Positions 23,878 to 36,073 of a stretch of DNA of 64,000 nucleotides are shown here, piece by piece. Under the pieces are notes generated by a model, which was not told where the DNA came from, did no database searches, and saw only the letters and a program-made list of their open reading frames with translations. Position 1 is the first letter of the stretch, and every line of letters begins with the position of its first letter. The translations under genes and the position numbers were made by a program. The stretch is from Tetranychus cinnabarinus (lineage: Eukaryota > Arthropoda > Arachnida > Trombidiformes > Tetranychidae): the NCBI GenBank assembly GCA_022266195.1, contig WHVY01000003.1, positions 8,866,001-8,930,000 on the forward strand, given 5' to 3'.

Positions 23878-26375
23878 TCATCTTGCTAAGACTAAAAGGT
23901 AAATTGCGAGATAGAAATGGTAAACATTTGAAAGGGCTAAATTTAAATGAGCATTGGAAAGGGAAGATTGAACAGAGAAATGAGTTGAAGGTGAAACAGA
24001 GGGAAGAGTCGATGAGGCTGTGGAAGTGGTTGAAATTGAATCATCATCGCGTTCACCTTCATCATCACTTCCATCATCATCCAAAGGAAGTGTCATTGAT
24101 TGAACATGATCATGAACATATGAACGTCCATCAAGACCTTCACCTTCATAGATTCCATTACCAGGAGACTTGTGTAAACCCGAATCCAAATTGGCTCCAG
24201 CATCGGTTGTTACACTATCCACCGTCTCTGTTAACCGATCTCTTGGTCTTCTGTCCAATAAAGGTAAAGATGTTGATGGTGGCAACGATGAAGAAGTAAA
24301 CGCCTTTGAGGTTAAACTAAAAGATGAACTTGACCGGCGAACATGAACATTCACTGTTACCTTTTCCTGTAACTTGGAACCTTTAGATTCCTCAATTTTA
24401 TTTACTTTGTTCAATCCAGTGGTACTTTTATTTGATTCAAAAGATGATGCTTGGGAATAATTGTTTTCAATGGAATCACCTTTCCAATAATCCATTTCTT
24501 CTTTTAAACTTTGCTTCAAAACATTGGCTAAAAGTGATTCGTATGATGGACAGCTTGATCGGTCAACTTTGTCAGAGTAAAGGTCAGTTTCATTGGCAAG
24601 ATGGCAGGATTCATAGCATTCACTTGGAGGACCATAAGGTATGTTGGAAGAATTTCTAAAGTATGGAATTTTTGGATCTGTAAAACAAAAAAAAAACCGG
24701 TAAACTGGTTAATCTAAAAGTGAATTGGGTTTGCAAAGCGAGTCATAAGTCAAAAGCTTTATCTTTTGCTAAACAGTCATCGGTTAAGGATTAAAAAAAC
24801 AATGAAACCAAGATTTAATGTTCTCGATGTTTCTTTGATTTCTGGTTTTCCTTTTTTTCTCTGGTGATTGAATTTAAATTTTGGGTAAATTTTTGACTGC
24901 TTTAATGGATTGATTCAGGACCAATAAAATGATGGTAAAGCTAATTTTAGTAAACTTGTGTAAACACAGTGTTACTATCCAAATAACATGCTAATTAACT
25001 TTTTAATTTAATCTCTTTTACGCAATTTATCCACACTGTTTACAGTATCGTAAGCTAAACTTTGAAAGGTAAACATTTGGTTCAACTGTTCTTTACCTAT
25101 GCAAATAAAAACGGGTTCACCGGCATAAGTTGTGGCGGGATGAAGATGAGGACACTTTTGTTCCACTTTTTCACAAAAAGATCGACAAGGTTTAATGTAA
25201 ATGCCATCAAAATAAAAGGGTAAAACCATTGAGCAAACCCATTCCTTGTAAGCTTTCTGTTGGAAGAAATGAAAGAAACAAAAAGTGTGATTACATGAGA
25301 AATGGCAGTTAGACACTTTTCCCATTTACAAATTTTCTGGTTCAACATTTTGCGTGACTTTTGTCTTCTGTTTTTTTATCATTTCAATCCTTTTTAACTA
25401 ATTAAATCTCAATCATTTCACTCATCAAATCAAACTTACCTTACAGGCTGAGCAAGTGCCTTTGATGGAGTAGGAATCACATTTATACCTTGACAGTAAC
25501 TCTTCAAATTGGCAGTAAATTTTTTTAGCAAAAGAGTCTAGCAGGTTGAGCTCTTGGAGCACATTGACACACAGTGAGGTGTTTGATGAGATTAGTTTAG
25601 CCCAAGCATCGTCTGATAATACATTGACCAATGGATAGCGATCACAATGGGCCAAGTTGAAAGATTTAATCTTTTCAATTCGTTTATTTGGTTTAAACGC
25701 ACAAATTGAATCGATTGTTGAATTGTCAAGCAAAAGGCACTCAGCATAATTGTAGCTTCTCATCATGTGAAGATAATCTTGCATCCAATCTAAGGTATCG
25801 TTAACAGTGTTTGACCCAGTATAACCACAAACAGATGGACTTAAATTGTCAGACATTCGTCTTGGAAGTGGATGAGTTGGCCACATTGAAATACGATTTT
25901 CACTAATTTTCGATGTTTTGGTTGAAGCTGTTGAAGGTAACTTTGAATCATCTAAAATAATTGTATCACTTAAACGGTCTTTAGATGAAACATCATCCAA
26001 CATTGAATCAGATGGTTCAACTGGCTTTTTGGGTTTTCCTGGTTTACCCTTTGAACAACCATTTGGCTCGTTTGGACAGGTTGCTCTTGCTTTTGGATGA
26101 ACCTTGTTCCAGACCTTTTCCTCGATCCATGGACTGCAATGATATTTGAAAATGTGATTACCTTCATAAGATGATGATGATGATGATGTTGGTTGATCTT
26201 TTGGGTTTACCGTTGATTTGGAGTGAACAGAATTACCGGTTTCATTTGATGAAGTTGATGGTTTCATTGAGCTGATTACAGGTTGAAAAAGGGGGAAAAG
26301 ACTTAACATTGTTAATAAAATACACATTAAAGGGTTTGGTACCAATTGATAAGCTTTTGTCAATTTGATGTTCAT
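23878..26375 (-). CDS. Mid1: Mid1/NALF (FAM155) family, NALCN channel auxiliary factor
   Basis: Members are ER/plasma-membrane glycoproteins needed to assemble and stabilise the NALCN sodium-leak channel (fly Mid1, worm NLF-1, human FAM155A/B). Exons on minus: 26375–25440, 25256–25097, 24677–23878; phases agree, about 631 aa. Seen: an N-terminal hydrophobic signal/anchor (about residues 14–36); a Ser/Thr-rich low-complexity part; a Cys-rich region with N-glycosylation sequons through exons 1 and 2; the family block KEWVCSMVLPFYFD, KPCRSFCEKVEQKCPHLHP and YAGEPVFICIG (about 316–366), related to Frizzled-type Cys-rich domains; then a long Ser-rich tail with an acidic DDDGSDDEGERDDD run; and a hydrophobic C-terminus (VYHFYLAIYLLVL). 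The assignment rests on the Cys block and overall layout recalled from the family. An unrelated Frizzled-domain protein is the main alternative. Confidence 0.75.
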
Positions 26376-28071
26376 ATCAACCAGCTATGATTACTGAGGT
26401 CAAAGTGATGGTTAACCATCAACAATTGGAATAGACAAATATTTATTTCAATTATTTCTTCTTCTTTTGGTTAACAATTTAACCAAAAGATTGAACCAAC
26501 AGTCAGACTTGGAAGGGAAGAGGTTAAGAAGGTCGATCACAACAATGATTTTGATTCACTGTTTTTATGATGGCTTTTCGTTGATCACTCCGAGTATTGA
26601 TTAATCTTTCTGGTAAATAATCATCTTCTCTTGTTGATTAACATGAGAGAAAATGAATTTTGTTGCAATTTTAATCACTAAATTCAATTCTTGTTTTTTT
26701 CCTTCTCTTCTTTCACTTCTTGAAAGATGGAAGAAGAAAAGGGAAGAAGAAGAAGATGAAAAAAACTAATCTAAAATGATGGCAATAAAATGGGAAGATG
26801 AAAACTGGGAGTTAAGAAAAGGATGCGGAAGATGAGTAACATAGCAACCATGTTTATCCCTTCATTCAGAGGAATTGGGTTGAGATGAAATGTTCATCTC
26901 TGGTCAAAATTGATGAAATGAGAGGAGAAAGATGATGAAGGATGATGAAGGATGCTGCGCACCATGAAATTCAATTTTGTTTACTTTTCATCTTTTCTTT
27001 CATGAAACAATCATTTTATCAAAATTGAAAAACCAAATTAAACAATTTTAATCAATCAGATTCTAGTTTAAATTCATCCTTTCCTCAGCAATTTCAATCA
27101 TTTCAACCAACATTCATCTTAACCTTAAGATTGAGTTAGGAATAAAAATGGCGAATTTCATTATCTTTTCATCTTCATCTATTCAGATCGATTTCATTCA
27201 AATGAACATTTTAATTACAGGTTTCCAGTACAATAATTTCATCTAAAAATCAATTTGAAAACAGTTTTAAAAGATCAGGTTTTAAACTTCAAAAAATCAA
27301 ATCGTCGAGTCTATGTAACAATTGAATTGGAAAATGTTTGCTTTAGCTTTGAAGAGACTAGAAAATTAAGGAATGATAAAAGAAATATTCATGGAGAAAT
27401 TAAATTATCTGTTCCACTGATTTATATTTTGGTTTATAATCCAAAGAATAGTGAAAATGTAATAACATTATGATAACTCATTGTTGGAGCAACAATTGAA
27501 CGTTCTTTATGCTTCTGGTTGAAAGTAAATTGGATTAAAGCAATGGCAGGTAATCTCGATTATTTTGCTTTTCTAGGTCATAATTAGTGTAGATTAATTG
27601 ATATTTATCTTGCATATCTGGTTGTCAATTAAAGGGTTGACAAGAAGATATGAAAATGATTTCTTTGTATTCGATGTATTATTTTACATGCCCACTGTGG
27701 CGTCACTATTGAGCAAGTTTGCTTATTTCACTTGAATCTTGTTTTCCTCTTATTATCATCTGTGTCATCATCTTTTCTCCTTTCTTCTTCTTACGTTTTC
27801 TTCTTACGTCCCAATTTATTTAAGTTTGTAAACCTTTGCCCATCATTTCATCATGTAATTTGATTTTACCTTGTATTCAGGTGACTTCTAAAATCATCTG
27901 GATTCATCTAGATATGATTATCCCAATAATTGCTGTGTCATTATTTTATACTTCAATTGAAACACTTCATCTCAAAGCTCAGTTCTAATTTTATTCTTGA
28001 TCGTGCAATTTGCTTTATCCTTTTATTAATCTACTTAGTCTCTTCTTTTAGACCAGTGCTAGGGTCTCAAA
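26376..28071. promoter_or_regulatory. Divergent intergenic region between Mid1/NALF and the PPPDE–PUL gene
   Basis: The two genes are transcribed away from each other across 1.7 kb, so both promoters should be here. Features: purine-rich GAAGAAGAAGAAGATGAA stretch near 26740–26760, a GGATGATGAAGGATGATGAAGG repeat near 26930–26950, and a pyrimidine tract ending TCTTCTTTTAG just before the right-hand ATG that may be the acceptor of a 5' UTR intron. The open frame 27255–27473 shows no family signal. Confidence 0.5.
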
Positions 28072-31000
28072 ATGGACTCAACAACAAATGATCCTAACCA
28101 ATTCTCAACGTATGATCTTTCTTATTTGTCCAATACCACAGCTGATTCAGGAAATGTTGTTTACCTTTTGGTGTATGACCTGTCTCATGGAATGGCCAAA
28201 CACTTTTCCTTGATATTTTTAGGTTTGTCCCAGTTTCAGCCCAAAGAAAAGCCTTTTTTTGGCATTTTATCCCTTTCAACTTTGCGGTTTTACCTCAATC
28301 AGCTGTTCACCTGACTTTCTTTTTTTATTGAATAGGAAAACAAATTGATGCCATTTACCACACAAGCATAGTTTATTTTGGAGTCGAGTATTTTTTCGGA
28401 CAAGATGGTATCTGTGCGATGCCTTACAGTGTAAGACAATTAGTAATTTACCGACGCAGTCTTTAGAGGCTAGAGATTATTGGCATAATCATTTTGGCGC
28501 AAAACAATTTTAGCAATATTATGTGTCATTCCAACCGTAAAGTTCTGTACTAATTTTTTTATTGTTTTTGGTTTTCAGGATGGTTGTAATAACATGGGAC
28601 GACCAATTTCCAAGATATGTTTAGGGTATTCAGAAATACCTCTGGTGCTTTTCCAAGAATACATAAGTACCTTGAACTCATCTACATTCGGGTATGAATT
28701 TTCGTTACATCTTTCTTTACCGCTATGTTGAACTAGTTGAATAATCAATTATCTTTAATTTCTAATCGGTCACTTGGTAAATAATGAATGAAAGTTGCAG
28801 AATGAATGATTCAGGGTTATGGATAAGTTTAGTAAACTATTTTTTAGCATCATTCAAATCAAATTTGATGTGTCATCTAATGAGTAGTTAAGAGAACTAT
28901 AGATGGCGTTAGCTGAATTAATTGAAATAAAGTCAAGAAAATGGTTACATTATAATCAACTGCCATCTATTTTACAAAAACTCATCCAGAGTCAGATTTT
29001 TTGACTAACTTTCGGAATGTATTTTCATTTGGTTGTAAGTTAGTAACCATTAGAATCTCTTGGTCGAATGTTTCTCACTGAAGTAGAACATAATAAACCC
29101 GAATTGAGATACGAGCTTTTGATTGATTCAATTCAGTGAGTCATTTGGATATTGTATTTAACTACAGCTTTAGTTTTTGCTAGTTAAACATTTCATTTCG
29201 AGTCGTAGATTGCAGGTTAGTATGAGACATATTTATGGATAGTTTCTTTCATTTTCATTTGTCAAATTCATAGCAACTTCGTTAGATGTTGCCAAAGTTT
29301 GTTGTGGAACTTTTTAGTACCCTTGAAATCTTTGAAAACTTCAAAAATAACAGAAAATTATTAAATTAGAATGTTGTAGTACAAAAAAAAATGGTTTCTT
29401 AAACCTTGACAATTTAAACATAATATTAACTTTTTCCTTTTATTTTTTCGTATAGCGTTGGCACCTATGATTTATTCAAACATAATTGTAACAATTTCAG
29501 CAACGAAGTGGCTCAGTTCCTGACGGGTGTTGGAATCCCTGAAGAGATTATAAATTTGCCTTCTGAAGTTCTTTCTACGTAAGAATTTTCTTACTTTATG
29601 GTCAAGGTGGCGATGAAAGCTGAGCTTAATTGAATTAAGCATAAATTTCAGTCATTCACTGCAAATTGCTTTGATTTCAAGATGAAAAATTTTGATCAAA
29701 TTTTCATGCAACTACTTCTAGTGTTGCTTACCTCTTTATAAATCTCGTTAGCCTAATTCCATTCTGAGATTTAGTCTCAGTTTTAACTTGCTCTTTGATA
29801 TTTATCTTATTTTTGCTTCATTATCTCTATATCAGTACTGAATTTTTAGGTTTCTTCCTCTTCCTCATATTTTTCTTTGGATTCACATCTTTCGAGTATC
29901 GACTCTTTTCTATCATCATGAGGCAAATCTCAGCTTCCAATCCTCTTCTCTTTCCCATCGACTCTTATTTATTCATTTTTAGAGTACAGCGAATCTATTT
30001 TTGGTTTCTTCATTTACTTTTTCCGTTCCTCAAACTTTTTTCTGTCTTCTCTCTTTTTTCTTTCTTCATTTTCTTCTCTCTTTAATCTGTCTACTATGGA
30101 ATATAGCTACATTCGCCTTACTCAGAACTTTCTCAACATCTATTCCTATTTTCTTATCCTCCATTCCCCTCTTATTTCATTCTATCTGTCTTTGTCTCTA
30201 TTTTCCTCTGTTTGCTTAAGACTTTTCATCCTCTTTTCGTCGCGTCTATTTTCTCATCCTCCCTCAGTTTTACATCATCGACCAGCCTTACTATTCGAAT
30301 GAGCATTTTCATCTTTCATTGAATTAATCTGTTTGTATCTCTCTTTTGGTTTAAACAGAAATTTTGGGCAAATTCTATCCCGTTATCAGCGTCCATTAGA
30401 GAACCAGATTAATCAAAGTGTTACTTCTGGTAATTCATTTTTAAGTGATCCAAGCTACTTCCAAACCTTACCCGATACTCCTTATAGCAACAATTCAAAT
30501 AGTAGCTCTGTTAATCAACCAAACGGACCTTTGTTATCTTCAATTTCTAATCCTTTTGAATTACTGTTAAGTCAACAACCCAGCCGATTGGAGAACAAGA
30601 ACATGTCAGACCCTCAGGGAGACTCTACGGAAAACCAGGAAACGACAAAAGGTATGTTATCAATTAAAAATAATTGTATCCATAGAATTAATATCTAAAT
30701 TAACCTCATTGCAAAAATTTTACTTTTCCAATCAACTGACCTTACCCTTGAAATTTTATTTTTCATATCAATCACAAAAAATTTTAAGAAAAGGAGGAAT
30801 CAACAGATCCAGATTTATCCGATGATAGAGTGGAAATTAAACCCAAACGGAAAGCTCCAAAATACAGTGACCCTCCTATCGTCTATGCTGATGTCGATGT
30901 AAGTATTTTCAATGATTTGTTAAATTACATTTTTAATATTCTAACATTACTTTGGCAATTTTTTTCCTTCTTATTTCTATCAGGGCGTCTCAGCAGTCAA

Positions 31001-32190
31001 GAAGATATTGGAACTTGTTGGAGATGCACTGAGTGAGGAAGAACGACATCTCATGGATGATTGGACTGACTATCTTAAAACTTCTGGAGAAGCATGGAAA
31101 ATCGATGATGATCATCTAAGCTTAATCTCTCGGCTACTTAGCGGTGAAGATGGCAAATTTCCACCGAATGTTCCTCTCTTGACTCTTGAGATTCTTCAAT
31201 CAGCAGCATTGAAGGATGATTTTGTCTTGGCTCTTCATGGTGATCGTAAAAACCATCGACTCATGAGCTACATTTACAAAATAGAAAGTTTAACTTTAGC
31301 CGAACAAGAAGAGATCGCTAAGCTTTTATGCAATTTTTGTTTTCAACCTTGTTCATTTGACTGGCTAATGTACATATCAGAATGGACTGAACCTGATGGA
31401 ACACCCGCAAGTAATAGCAGAGTAACTATCAGAGTAGCTGTTCATACTCTTCTCAATGATAAATTAACCACCCTGCAAAAGGTTGGAGTTGATTTAATCT
31501 TTAACCTCTCATTGAGAGAGCTTTTTGAAGAATCAGCTACAGAACTGGCCACCGCTGTTCTTCAATATCTCCACTTGAGTAATTTGGACGAAGATAGAGG
31601 TTGGTAGCTGAGCTTTCACGTTTTTTATCACTTTTAATCTGAATTTGCAAAGTTCAATCACATTTCTATTTCTTGGATGTAACGTTTCTTTACTAATTTA
31701 ACCAATGAGAACGTACTAAGACAATAAAGTGAAAAAAGAGAAAGTTCATGAAAGACTGACAAGAAAGATGAACTAGCAAGTCAGGTAAATGGTTAGTAGA
31801 AAAGCTGAAGTTAATTGAACAAATCTATTTTTATCATCAACATTCACTGACAAGTGCCAAATATGTTTAGTGTATAGTTTTCATTTTACTGCAAGCTTTT
31901 TCTCTTTTTCTTACATAACATGAGATTTTTTTTTGCAAATTCAAAAAGTTCATTTAAAAATACAAATTTATCCCGATTAATCTCTGGTATTTTGTTTCTT
32001 TACAGTGTTCCTTTGTCTCACAGCCTTAGTAAGATTCATGGCAATTAGCCTCAATGAAGTACCTGCATTAACTCAAATGCTTGGACCCGATATCAACAAG
32101 TTCCGTGGTACCTCAAAGCGAATTGATGAACTTGTTGAGCAAATAAACGTGAAACTAGCTGCAATAAACGCTAAAGCATCTGACGACTAA
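28072..32190 (+). CDS. DESI1-like PPPDE isopeptidase fused to a PUL domain
   Basis: DESI1 removes SUMO-type modifiers through a His/Cys dyad; PUL domains (PLAA/Ufd3/Lub1) bind p97/Cdc48. Exons: 28072–28222, 28336–28430, 28579–28691, 29456–29578, 30359–30651, 30789–30898, 30984–31599, 32006–32190, all phases consistent, about 561 aa. PPPDE domain about 28–170: VYDLSHGMAKHFS, catalytic His59 in IYHTSIVYFG, FFGQDGI, catalytic Cys131 in FKHNCNNFSNEVAQFLTG, and LPSEVLS as in human DESI1. A disordered Ser/Pro linker follows to about 295, then the helical PUL repeat domain (about 296–561; FPPNVPLLTLEILQSAAL, LLCNFCFQP, NLSLRELFEESATELATAV, GPDINKFRGTSKRIDELVEQ). The join lies inside one uninterrupted exon chain with no start codon suited to a separate PUL gene. 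Catalytic residues are intact. The last donor, G|GTTGGT, is non-standard. Confidence 0.88.
28899..28970. repeat. Inverted pair of ATAGATGGC motifs in intron 3 of the PPPDE–PUL gene
   Basis: ATAGATGGCG at 28899–28908 and TGCCATCTAT at 28961–28970 face each other across about 50 bases. The spacing and orientation differ from the pair in the P450 intron (here ATAGATGGC comes first), so this is not simply the same element copied. Confidence 0.5.
29760..30358 (+). repeat. Pyrimidine-rich low-complexity stretch in intron 4 of the PPPDE–PUL gene
   Basis: The + strand is dominated by T and C (TTTCTT, CTCTTC, TTCCTC runs) for about 500 bases within the 780-base intron 29579–30358. It creates several overlapping Phe/Leu/Ser-rich open frames that are artefacts. 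The function, if any, would be as an extended polypyrimidine tract or splicing regulator. Confidence 0.55.
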
Positions 32191-33288
32191 TCCTATGTCT
32201 TATCAACTTCCCGTTCAATTGAAGAGAAATTATAAACCATTCGAGTTAAAACATTGATTTTGGACAATTTTTGCCCTAGTACTAAACGCAATATCAAGAT
32301 GAATTCAATTTTTATTTCCTTCTTTGCCAATAACGAAATTTTACTCACTATCTATCCCTTTTTAATCAGCATTTCTTAACTGCATTGGAAACCAGGAATC
32401 AAATCGATCAAAAAGTGAATGTTTATAAATGAACAAGAATAAAATCTTTCAACTTTTTTTCAAATTTTCAGCTGTAAGCAGATTTTAAGTTTTTTTAAGC
32501 CTTTACACAAAAGTATTTAAATGGAAGAAATATTCCGAAAATATAAGTCCAAAACGATATTTTTATAATGTTAAGGAATCATTCAATGATGATAATGATG
32601 AAGAATCTAGAAACATCAATAATCCTTAAAATCAATCAATCAATAGTTCCTAGCTTTAATTAAACTCCAAACCACAGACGAATCTTTAAAATGACTTGCA
32701 AATGATATTGAGCAAATTGGTTAGTAACCCATGAATAGCTGAAATTTTTAAGTTCTTACAAGTTTCTATGAATAATATGTTCATCCATGATTATAAATTA
32801 ATTGTAATTCTTTATTGGCAATTACCATTTACGGAGCCTATGAGACTCATGGACACAAAGCTTCCATGCTATAAACTCATTCAATAGGACAGTTTTGACG
32901 TGATTATTAAATTATTTAGCTTTAATTAAATTTTACGACTTAAATTTATATTACAAGCGATAATTGCTGTCATATTTATTAAATGATTTACAATTTACAA
33001 CTGTAAATCTTACATGAATTTGATTTTAACAACCTAAAACTGCTCTTATGCACTATACTAACAGTCCCTATTCTTGTAACCAATCATATGGTTTTGTGTT
33101 ATTCATTGTAATCATTCGGTGTGTTTTGGTGTTTTCACTAATAAAGTTAATGATTAAGTTTTCCAGTTTGCTAATTTGGTCTTTTTAAAAGATTTGTGTT
33201 TTTTCTCAGTATCACCAGAACCGAATCGAGGTTTGGTTTTCTTAACCACCCTGACTCTAAATCTGTTTTTTTGGTTTCCAACTGGGAG
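32191..33288. other. Intergenic region between the PPPDE–PUL gene and RPRD2
   Basis: Holds the 3' UTR of the left gene and the upstream region of RPRD2, both on +. AT-rich with no open frame, repeat or RNA gene that I can support. Confidence 0.6.
32438..32443 (+). terminator. Poly(A) signal AATAAA of the PPPDE–PUL gene
   Basis: AATAAA about 250 bases past the stop codon. Confidence 0.45.
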
Positions 33289-36073
33289 ATGAACCTCAAT
33301 GAAGCGTCATTGGAAAAGAAGCTCAACTCTTGTGTAAACACTCAGGACAGTATTCAATCATTATCGTTATGGATACTTCATCATAAAAGTTACCACAAAC
33401 GGATTGTCCAACTATGGGTGAAAGCTTTAGAAAAAGGTACTTTGATATTTCTTTACATTTTGTCAGAGTAATATTGAGATTGCAAGTTATTTGAATTCAA
33501 CTGTAGTTGTCAAAGGTGCAATATCAAGTTTTAGGTTTCATTCTAATATTGATTTCTTTTTCTAATTGATTGTGTCTAAGAATATTTTTGATAATTTTGA
33601 CATTAAAAAAAGCTACACAAATTACCCACTTTAGAAATTCGAAAACGCTTAATCTTCATAAACATATTTTGCTTTATCAGTTCGAGTTATCCAGTCTTAA
33701 AAGCAGATCGGCGTTCTGATACTTGCCCTCACCGAAACTCTTCTATTTAGTTGAGTTATTTTACTGTTAACATTAATTATTAGGGATTTGATTAGGTCAA
33801 TCGAAGTCAAATATCTCAAAATTGATAGCTCTAACTTTTTCTAAATTATTGTAAACAAATTTTCTCCTTTGTACTGGTCTGTATATTAATTCTAATTATT
33901 TCTATTCCTTTTTCGCTCAGGTAAAATTTCTCATCGATTGACGCTATTTTATCTGGCCAATGATGTTGTCCAACATGCAAAAAAGAAAAATATACCCGGT
34001 TATTTACAAGATTTCGAAGATGTCCTTAGAGAGGCTATCCTTTTGGTCAAAGATGAAAAAATAAGACCGAATATCAACCGTGTTCTCAATATATGGCAAG
34101 AGAGAAATATTTATCCTCTCGAATTTGTGGACGAGCTTCGTGCGCTGTTAGTGGGTTCTTCAATAGCAAAGGCAGCTTCTGCCTCCAAAATTGTCGCGGA
34201 GTTCAAACTATCTCAACTTATTGATAAAATAAAGCGATCTAAAAAAATTGAAGCTGTAACTAAACAAAAAATCGAAGCCGTTAACTCATCAAGAATAGAT
34301 GCTCTCAGCAAAGAAGTATTAAATAATTTAAAAGATAAAAGTCATGGCGAACAATATAGTAAAGACTTTGACGATGCAACTAAATTAATGGAAACTTTGG
34401 TGACCACATTGGAGAAGGAAATTGCAATTCGAAATGATCTCATTGAATACCTTGAAAAAAGTGAAGTTTTTTATGAAACTCAGAAAGGTGAAGCTAAAAT
34501 TGTCGCAAATGCGTATAAAAACTTTGCTCAAAGAGTTAAAAGTGTTGCGAAAAAATTGACTGAATCAAAAACATCCTTACCATCACCTATACCATCTCCA
34601 TCTACTGATGCACCGTCACCGACAAACTCTGATGATGGTCCACAATTACCTGGAGCAGAAGGAACAAACGGTCAACCTAGTAGTCTAGATAAAAGATTAT
34701 CAAACCTTATGCAAGGAATGCCGTTAGTACCAAACAGCTCTGCTGCCCCACCAGTTGAGCCAGTGTATGCTCATCCAGCTCCTGCTGCGCTACCACCTGC
34801 TTTACAGGCTGCGATTGGAATAAATCCAGCTCTTGCTTCAACGCTTGATTGGGTGAGAGGGGTTTTGAAATTGATTTTATTTCCAAATTTCGAGTTCTTT
34901 TCTATTCCTCTTATTCATTAGTTATTATTTATTGGTCTACAACTATTCACAAGCAAAGTTTAATTTATAATTTCTTATTCATTTTAGACGGCACTGGGAG
35001 GTTCTCAGCCACCATTGCAATCAACTCTTCAACTAGCATCAACATTACGGCCACCGCCGCCACCACCACCTCCGCCTCTACCTCCATTACCAAATATTGG
35101 AGACCCTCTTAGTGTAAGTTTCATAATTCATTAGGACTCAGATTATGTGTGAAACTTATATATATAGTTATAGCTTCTTTCAAAGCCCATTTTCCCTTCT
35201 ATAAACTTCTTGAACAATCGATAGTTTATAGCCTAGATTTTGCTTGAAAATTTTATTTATTACTGTTCTAAACAGTTTGTCATTCATTGGTAATCAATTT
35301 AATACTAATTTTACTTTATTTTTTAGATGGTTGGTATTCAACAACCTCCTCCTCCACCACCGCCGCCGCCTCCACCAATTCCAACCGTTGGAGCTGCCAT
35401 ATTACCTCAGGAAATTTATCAAACCTATGAATATGATTATTATAATCAAATAAATCAAGTTGCCCTGGCAAGTATGGTCTCAGGTGATCTCTATAAAGCT
35501 GAAAATGAAACAGTACAACCTATTCAAGCGGTGATCTCTTCGAGAACAGATTCCGAGATACCAACTGAGTCGTACAAACCGACTTTACCAATCGCACCTA
35601 TTCAATATGATGGCTACCTAGCTAGTCAACAGTCTCATGAAAATTTTGAACCTTCAGATATGGAACTTGGCAATTCAGATGACGAAGAACCTGTTTCTCG
35701 TGTTCAAAGTCAACGATTTTTAAAAATTATCGAAACTCAAAACTCAGGAGGATTTGAAGAGGAGCAACTTAATTCAGGTTCATCAATGGGCCAATTAGTT
35801 GGCTCTGAGAGTCTCAACCAAGTTTCTAATAACTCACCTCATAAACAATTTGACCCTAGAAATCAAAGTAATAACCGTTCTCGCTTAACACCATCAAGGC
35901 ATCATCATCATTCGTCCAGAGATAATCGTAATATTGAACCTCGATGGATGAGCCCAGGAAGACCAAACTCGCAATACTCTGGACATCCACCCAACTCTTA
36001 TCACACAGCTCCAAATAGACATTGGAAAACACCATCACACGGCTCTCGTGGCTCTTTCAATCGTCGCTTTTAG
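33289..36073 (+). CDS. RPRD2: RPRD2 homologue, CTD-interacting-domain protein
   Basis: RPRD proteins bind the phosphorylated RNA polymerase II CTD and recruit phosphatase activity during transcription. Exons 33289–33436, 33921–34852, 34988–35113, 35327–36073, phases consistent, about 650 aa. The N-terminal CID (about 1–135) shows LEKKLNSCVNTQDSIQSLS, HRLTLFYLANDVVQHAKKK and PNINRVLNIWQERN. Next comes the RPRD-type helical dimerisation region (SKIVAEF, AKIVANAYKNFAQRVKSV), followed by SPIPSPSTDAPSPTNSDD, which closely matches a signature stretch I recall from human RPRD2 rather than RPRD1. The C-terminal half is low complexity, with polyproline runs in exons 3 and 4, an acidic DMELGNSDDEEP patch and an Arg/Ser/Gly-rich tail ending FNRRF. 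The first ATG after the 5' region was chosen because CID homology starts immediately there. Confidence 0.92.

Noticed and set aside
29795..30302. Several overlapping + frames (Phe/Leu/Ser rich)
   Set aside because: They lie in an intron of the PPPDE–PUL gene and arise from the pyrimidine-rich tract.
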